Below, in pieces: positions 14,957 to 16,312 of a DNA stretch of 16,312 nucleotides. This stretch comes from JAVBUP01 sp031555175 (GTDB lineage Bacteria; Bacillota_I; Bacilli_A; Erysipelotrichales; Coprobacillaceae). The position numbers were made by a program, and so were the translations under genes. The stretch covers positions 1 through 16,312 of the forward strand of contig JAVBUP010000042.1 in assembly GCA_031555175.1 (NCBI GenBank). Reading direction: 5' to 3'. Numbering within the stretch: position 1 is the first letter of the stretch; each line of letters starts with the position of its first letter. Below the pieces are notes generated by a model that had not been told where the DNA came from, made no database searches, and worked only from the letters and a program-made list of their open reading frames with translations.

Positions 14957-15298
14957 ATGATTGCATTTATTTGTTTATTTCTAATTCCTGTCATACCAAG
15001 TGCTATTAGAAAAGGATTATTCTTTAAATATCTAGGAATACTTGAAATGATAGTTCACTATATTAAAGATGTAATAGTAACATATATAATAAGTGCTTTA
15101 GCACTTATATATATCCATAATGAATATTATTTATTATTTAATCATATCGAGAGTGATACTAGATTTGCTTTAAAATATATATTTATAGAACTAATAGTAA
15201 TAGCTATCTATCTATCACTTGAAACTATAATTATGAAATTGTGTAAAGGGCAAGAAACTAAAAAAGAGGTTATCCAAAGACCACCTCATCATCGCTAA
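14957..15298 (+). CDS. Small membrane protein of unknown function
   Basis: A 113-aa hypothetical protein with three hydrophobic segments: residues about 1-17 (MIAFICLFLIPVIP), 37-54 (IKDVIVTYIISALALIYI) and 73-94 (YIFIELIVIAIYLSLETIIM). A basic tail with RPPHHR follows. The first segment could be an uncleaved anchor. GAGGTGA lies at a good distance from ATG 14957, and the gene is bracketed by two terminators, so it is transcribed alone. I do not recognise a family, and the neighbours (LysM, tRNA) do not suggest a role. Confidence 0.65.
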   Translation: MIAFICLFLIPVIPSAIRKGLFFKYLGILEMIVHYIKDVIVTYIISALALIYIHNEYYLLFNHIESDTRFALKYIFIELIVIAIYLSLETIIMKLCKGQETKKEVIQRPPHHR

Positions 15299-15318
15299 TC
15301 AATCTACAACAAATAACC

Positions 15319-15347
15319 AAAAAGGCTTTACAAAAAAGCCTTTTTCT
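15319..15347 (+). terminator. Terminator after the membrane protein gene
   Basis: AAAAAGGCTTT/AAAGCCTTTTT form an 11-bp stem with loop ACAAA (15330-15334). The 3' arm doubles as the T-run. It also contains the -35 box of the tRNA promoter. Confidence 0.8.
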
Positions 15348-15355
15348 TATATAAT
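15327..15355 (+). promoter_or_regulatory. Promoter of tRNA-His
   Basis: TTTACA (15327-15332) and TATAAT (15350-15355) are exactly 17 bp apart. The predicted start is about 15362, some 20 nt before the tRNA. The -35 lies in the 5' arm and loop of the preceding terminator. Confidence 0.75.
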
Positions 15356-15382
15356 AACTATTGCTGATAAAAAGGCAAACAT

Positions 15383-15459
15383 GGCGGTCGTGGTGAAGTG
15401 GTTAACACATCAGATTGTGGCTCTGACACTCGAGGGTTCGATTCCCTTCGATCGCCCCA
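15383..15459 (+). tRNA. tRNA-His (anticodon GTG)
   Basis: A full cloverleaf can be drawn: acceptor GCGGTCG/CGATCGC, anticodon arm TCAGA-TTGTGGC-TCTGA with anticodon GTG, and T arm GAGGG-TTCGATT-CCCTT. The extra G at 15383 pairs with the discriminator C (15456), the G-1:C73 pair specific to histidine tRNAs. CCA is encoded (15457-15459). It stands alone between its own promoter and terminator. Confidence 0.97.
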
Positions 15460-15470
15460 TTTTAAAACTC

Positions 15471-15495
15471 AAGGACTCTTAGGAGTTCTTTTTTT
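15471..15495 (+). terminator. Terminator after tRNA-His
   Basis: AAGGACTC (15471-15478) pairs with GAGTTCTT (15483-15490) with one G-U pair and loop TTAG. A T-run extends to 15495. Confidence 0.8.
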
Positions 15496-15547
15496 GTTTG
15501 CGCTTTAGAGAGATCTTACTAAAATGGATAATTCGAGCATATAATTG

Positions 15548-15576
15548 TTGATTTACTCCAATAAATGCTATATAAT
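15548..15576 (+). promoter_or_regulatory. Promoter of the AbiEi-like gene
   Basis: TTGATT (15548-15553) and TATAAT (15571-15576) are 17 bp apart. The start near 15583 gives a ~17-nt leader beginning just ahead of GGAGGG. A palindrome covers the -10. Confidence 0.7.
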
Positions 15577-15586
15577 TGCATTATAT
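15570..15586. promoter_or_regulatory. Palindrome on the -10 box, candidate AbiEi operator
   Basis: ATATAAT-TGC-ATTATAT is a perfect 7+3+7 inverted repeat spanning the -10 box. A related half, CATATAATTG, lies at 15538-15547. AbiEi antitoxins repress their own promoters through inverted repeats, so this is the obvious site, though AT-rich palindromes also arise by chance. Confidence 0.45.
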
Positions 15587-15599
15587 GGAGGGAATAAAC

Positions 15600-16202
15600 A
15601 TGATTAAGACAACTTCTCAACTTTTACAAGAATACAGCAATTATATTAATCCACATGCTAAAATTAAAAGGCTTGTTAATGAAGGAAAATATTTTCCAAT
15701 AGTCAATGGTTTATATGAAACGGATAAGAATACTCCGGGTCATTTTCTATCTGCATATATATATGGTCCATCATATTTATCATTTGATTATGCTTTAGCT
15801 TATTACAATCTAATACCAGAAAGTGTATATACTTATACAGCAGCAACTTATAATAAGAATAAGACTAAGAGGTTTAATACACAATTTGGAAATTACATAT
15901 ATCGAGATGTTCCAAAGGAAGTTTATTCATTTGGAATAAATATTCATGAGGAATCGGGGTACACTTATTTAATAGCTTCACCTGAGAAAGCATTATGTGA
16001 TAAGTTATATGGTATAAAGCAAATTCGAGGTTACAAAGAATTTAAGAATACATTATTTAATGATTTAAGGATAGACTACAATTCATTGGTTAGCCTAGAT
16101 GATAAGGAAATAGTATTTCTTGCTCGTAAATATAGATCAACGAATTTGAATCATTTAATTAAATATATAGAAGAGGAGACCAACTATGAGGAAGTCAAGT
16201 GA
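15600..16202 (+). CDS. AbiEi-like type IV antitoxin / transcriptional regulator
   Basis: A 200-aa protein with the layout of AbiEi antitoxins: a short N-terminal segment ending in a wing-like GKYFPIVNGLYET (residues 34-46), then GPSYLSFDYALAYYNLIPE (61-79), the TAATYNKNKTKRFNT stretch and the highly typical ASPEKALCDKLYG near residue 130. AbiEi proteins repress their own operon and neutralise the AbiEii nucleotidyltransferase toxin. The frame also opens at TTG 15576, but GGAGGG (15587-15592) places the start at ATG 15600. The N-terminal winged helix looks shortened. The adjacent tRNA gene is a common insertion site for such modules. No intact toxin follows within the visible sequence. Confidence 0.75.
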   Translation: MIKTTSQLLQEYSNYINPHAKIKRLVNEGKYFPIVNGLYETDKNTPGHFLSAYIYGPSYLSFDYALAYYNLIPESVYTYTAATYNKNKTKRFNTQFGNYIYRDVPKEVYSFGINIHEESGYTYLIASPEKALCDKLYGIKQIRGYKEFKNTLFNDLRIDYNSLVSLDDKEIVFLARKYRSTNLNHLIKYIEEETNYEEVK

Positions 16203-16312
16203 TAAATGAGAAATATTTATTGCATGACAAAAAGAACTAATTTATCTTAGTTTTAAAAAGTTTATTCTTTACTTCAAAATGAATTCTTTATCTGGATTCG
16301 AAAGGATAAAGA
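16186..16312 (+). pseudogene. Interrupted start of the expected partner toxin gene
   Basis: AGAGGAG (16172-16178) lies seven bases before ATG 16186, which overlaps the antitoxin gene by 17 nt, exactly where the AbiEii toxin should start. The frame reads MRKSSDK and stops at TGA. A second in-frame TGA comes six codons later; after that the frame is open to the end of the window, with an ATG at 16279 lacking a good ribosome site. The translation does not look like AbiEii. Either the toxin is broken, it starts beyond the window, or it has been lost. Confidence 0.35.

Noticed and set aside
16186..16312. TGA read as tryptophan, which would open the toxin frame
   Set aside because: All long genes use TGG for Trp and have no internal TGA; reading through TGA after the DUF1638 gene would give a nonsense extension. 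The standard code fits.
15383..16312. Attachment-site duplication of the tRNA 3' end
   Set aside because: No copy of the tRNA 3' sequence is found in the ~850 nt that follow, so an integrated element cannot be bounded here.
1..16312. CRISPR arrays, insertion sequences, rRNA genes
   Set aside because: No regularly spaced repeats, transposase-like frames or rRNA-like stretches were found.

Overview
The window comes from an AT-rich, low-GC Gram-positive bacterium of the Firmicutes/Erysipelotrichia-to-Mollicutes type that uses the standard genetic code (TGG for Trp, no internal TGA in any long frame). Evidence: strong Shine-Dalgarno sites, a recG - plsX - rnc core without fapR/fabD/fabG/acpP between plsX and rnc, and hairpin-plus-T-run terminators after most units. 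Assignment to Erysipelotrichia or relatives is inference from gene order and composition; no rRNA is present.

Layout. (1) 1-234: non-coding + strand tail with hairpins and a strong terminator. (2) 224-1175, minus strand: a P-loop nucleotide-kinase-like protein and a cysteine-rich zinc-ribbon-like protein. (3) 1298-6903: a GntR/UTRA regulator followed by a five-gene corrinoid methyl-transfer operon: MtaA-like UroD-family methyltransferase, reductive activator of corrinoid proteins, DUF1638 protein, corrinoid protein and a second UroD-family methyltransferase. The four internal junctions all overlap (17, 4, 17 and 11 nt), and a perfect 12-bp palindrome covers the operon's -35 box. (4) 6966-10394: a consensus promoter, a ~220-nt leader with hairpins and a broken small reading frame, then permease - ATPase - permease of a LanFEG/Bcr-like ABC exporter. 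(5) 10408-14495: recG, a MazG-like pyrophosphohydrolase, plsX and rnc. (6) 14493-15347: a cytosolic LysM protein with possible alternative hairpins over its ribosome binding site, and a small membrane protein. (7) 15319-15495: tRNA-His with its own promoter and terminator. (8) 15548-end: an AbiEi-like antitoxin whose expected toxin start is blocked after seven codons.

How it fits together. The corrinoid operon has the parts expected for moving a methyl group from an unknown donor to an unknown acceptor: the 363-aa protein probably demethylates the donor, the 214-aa protein carries the methyl group on cobalamin, the 334-aa protein passes it on, and the ATP-dependent iron-sulfur activator rescues oxidised Co(II). 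The DUF1638 partner has no role that I know of. The regulator probably senses a small acidic or sugar-like effector through its UTRA domain and releases the palindrome. This operon is the best candidate for an undescribed system here; the AbiEi remnant and the ABC leader are the next most interesting.
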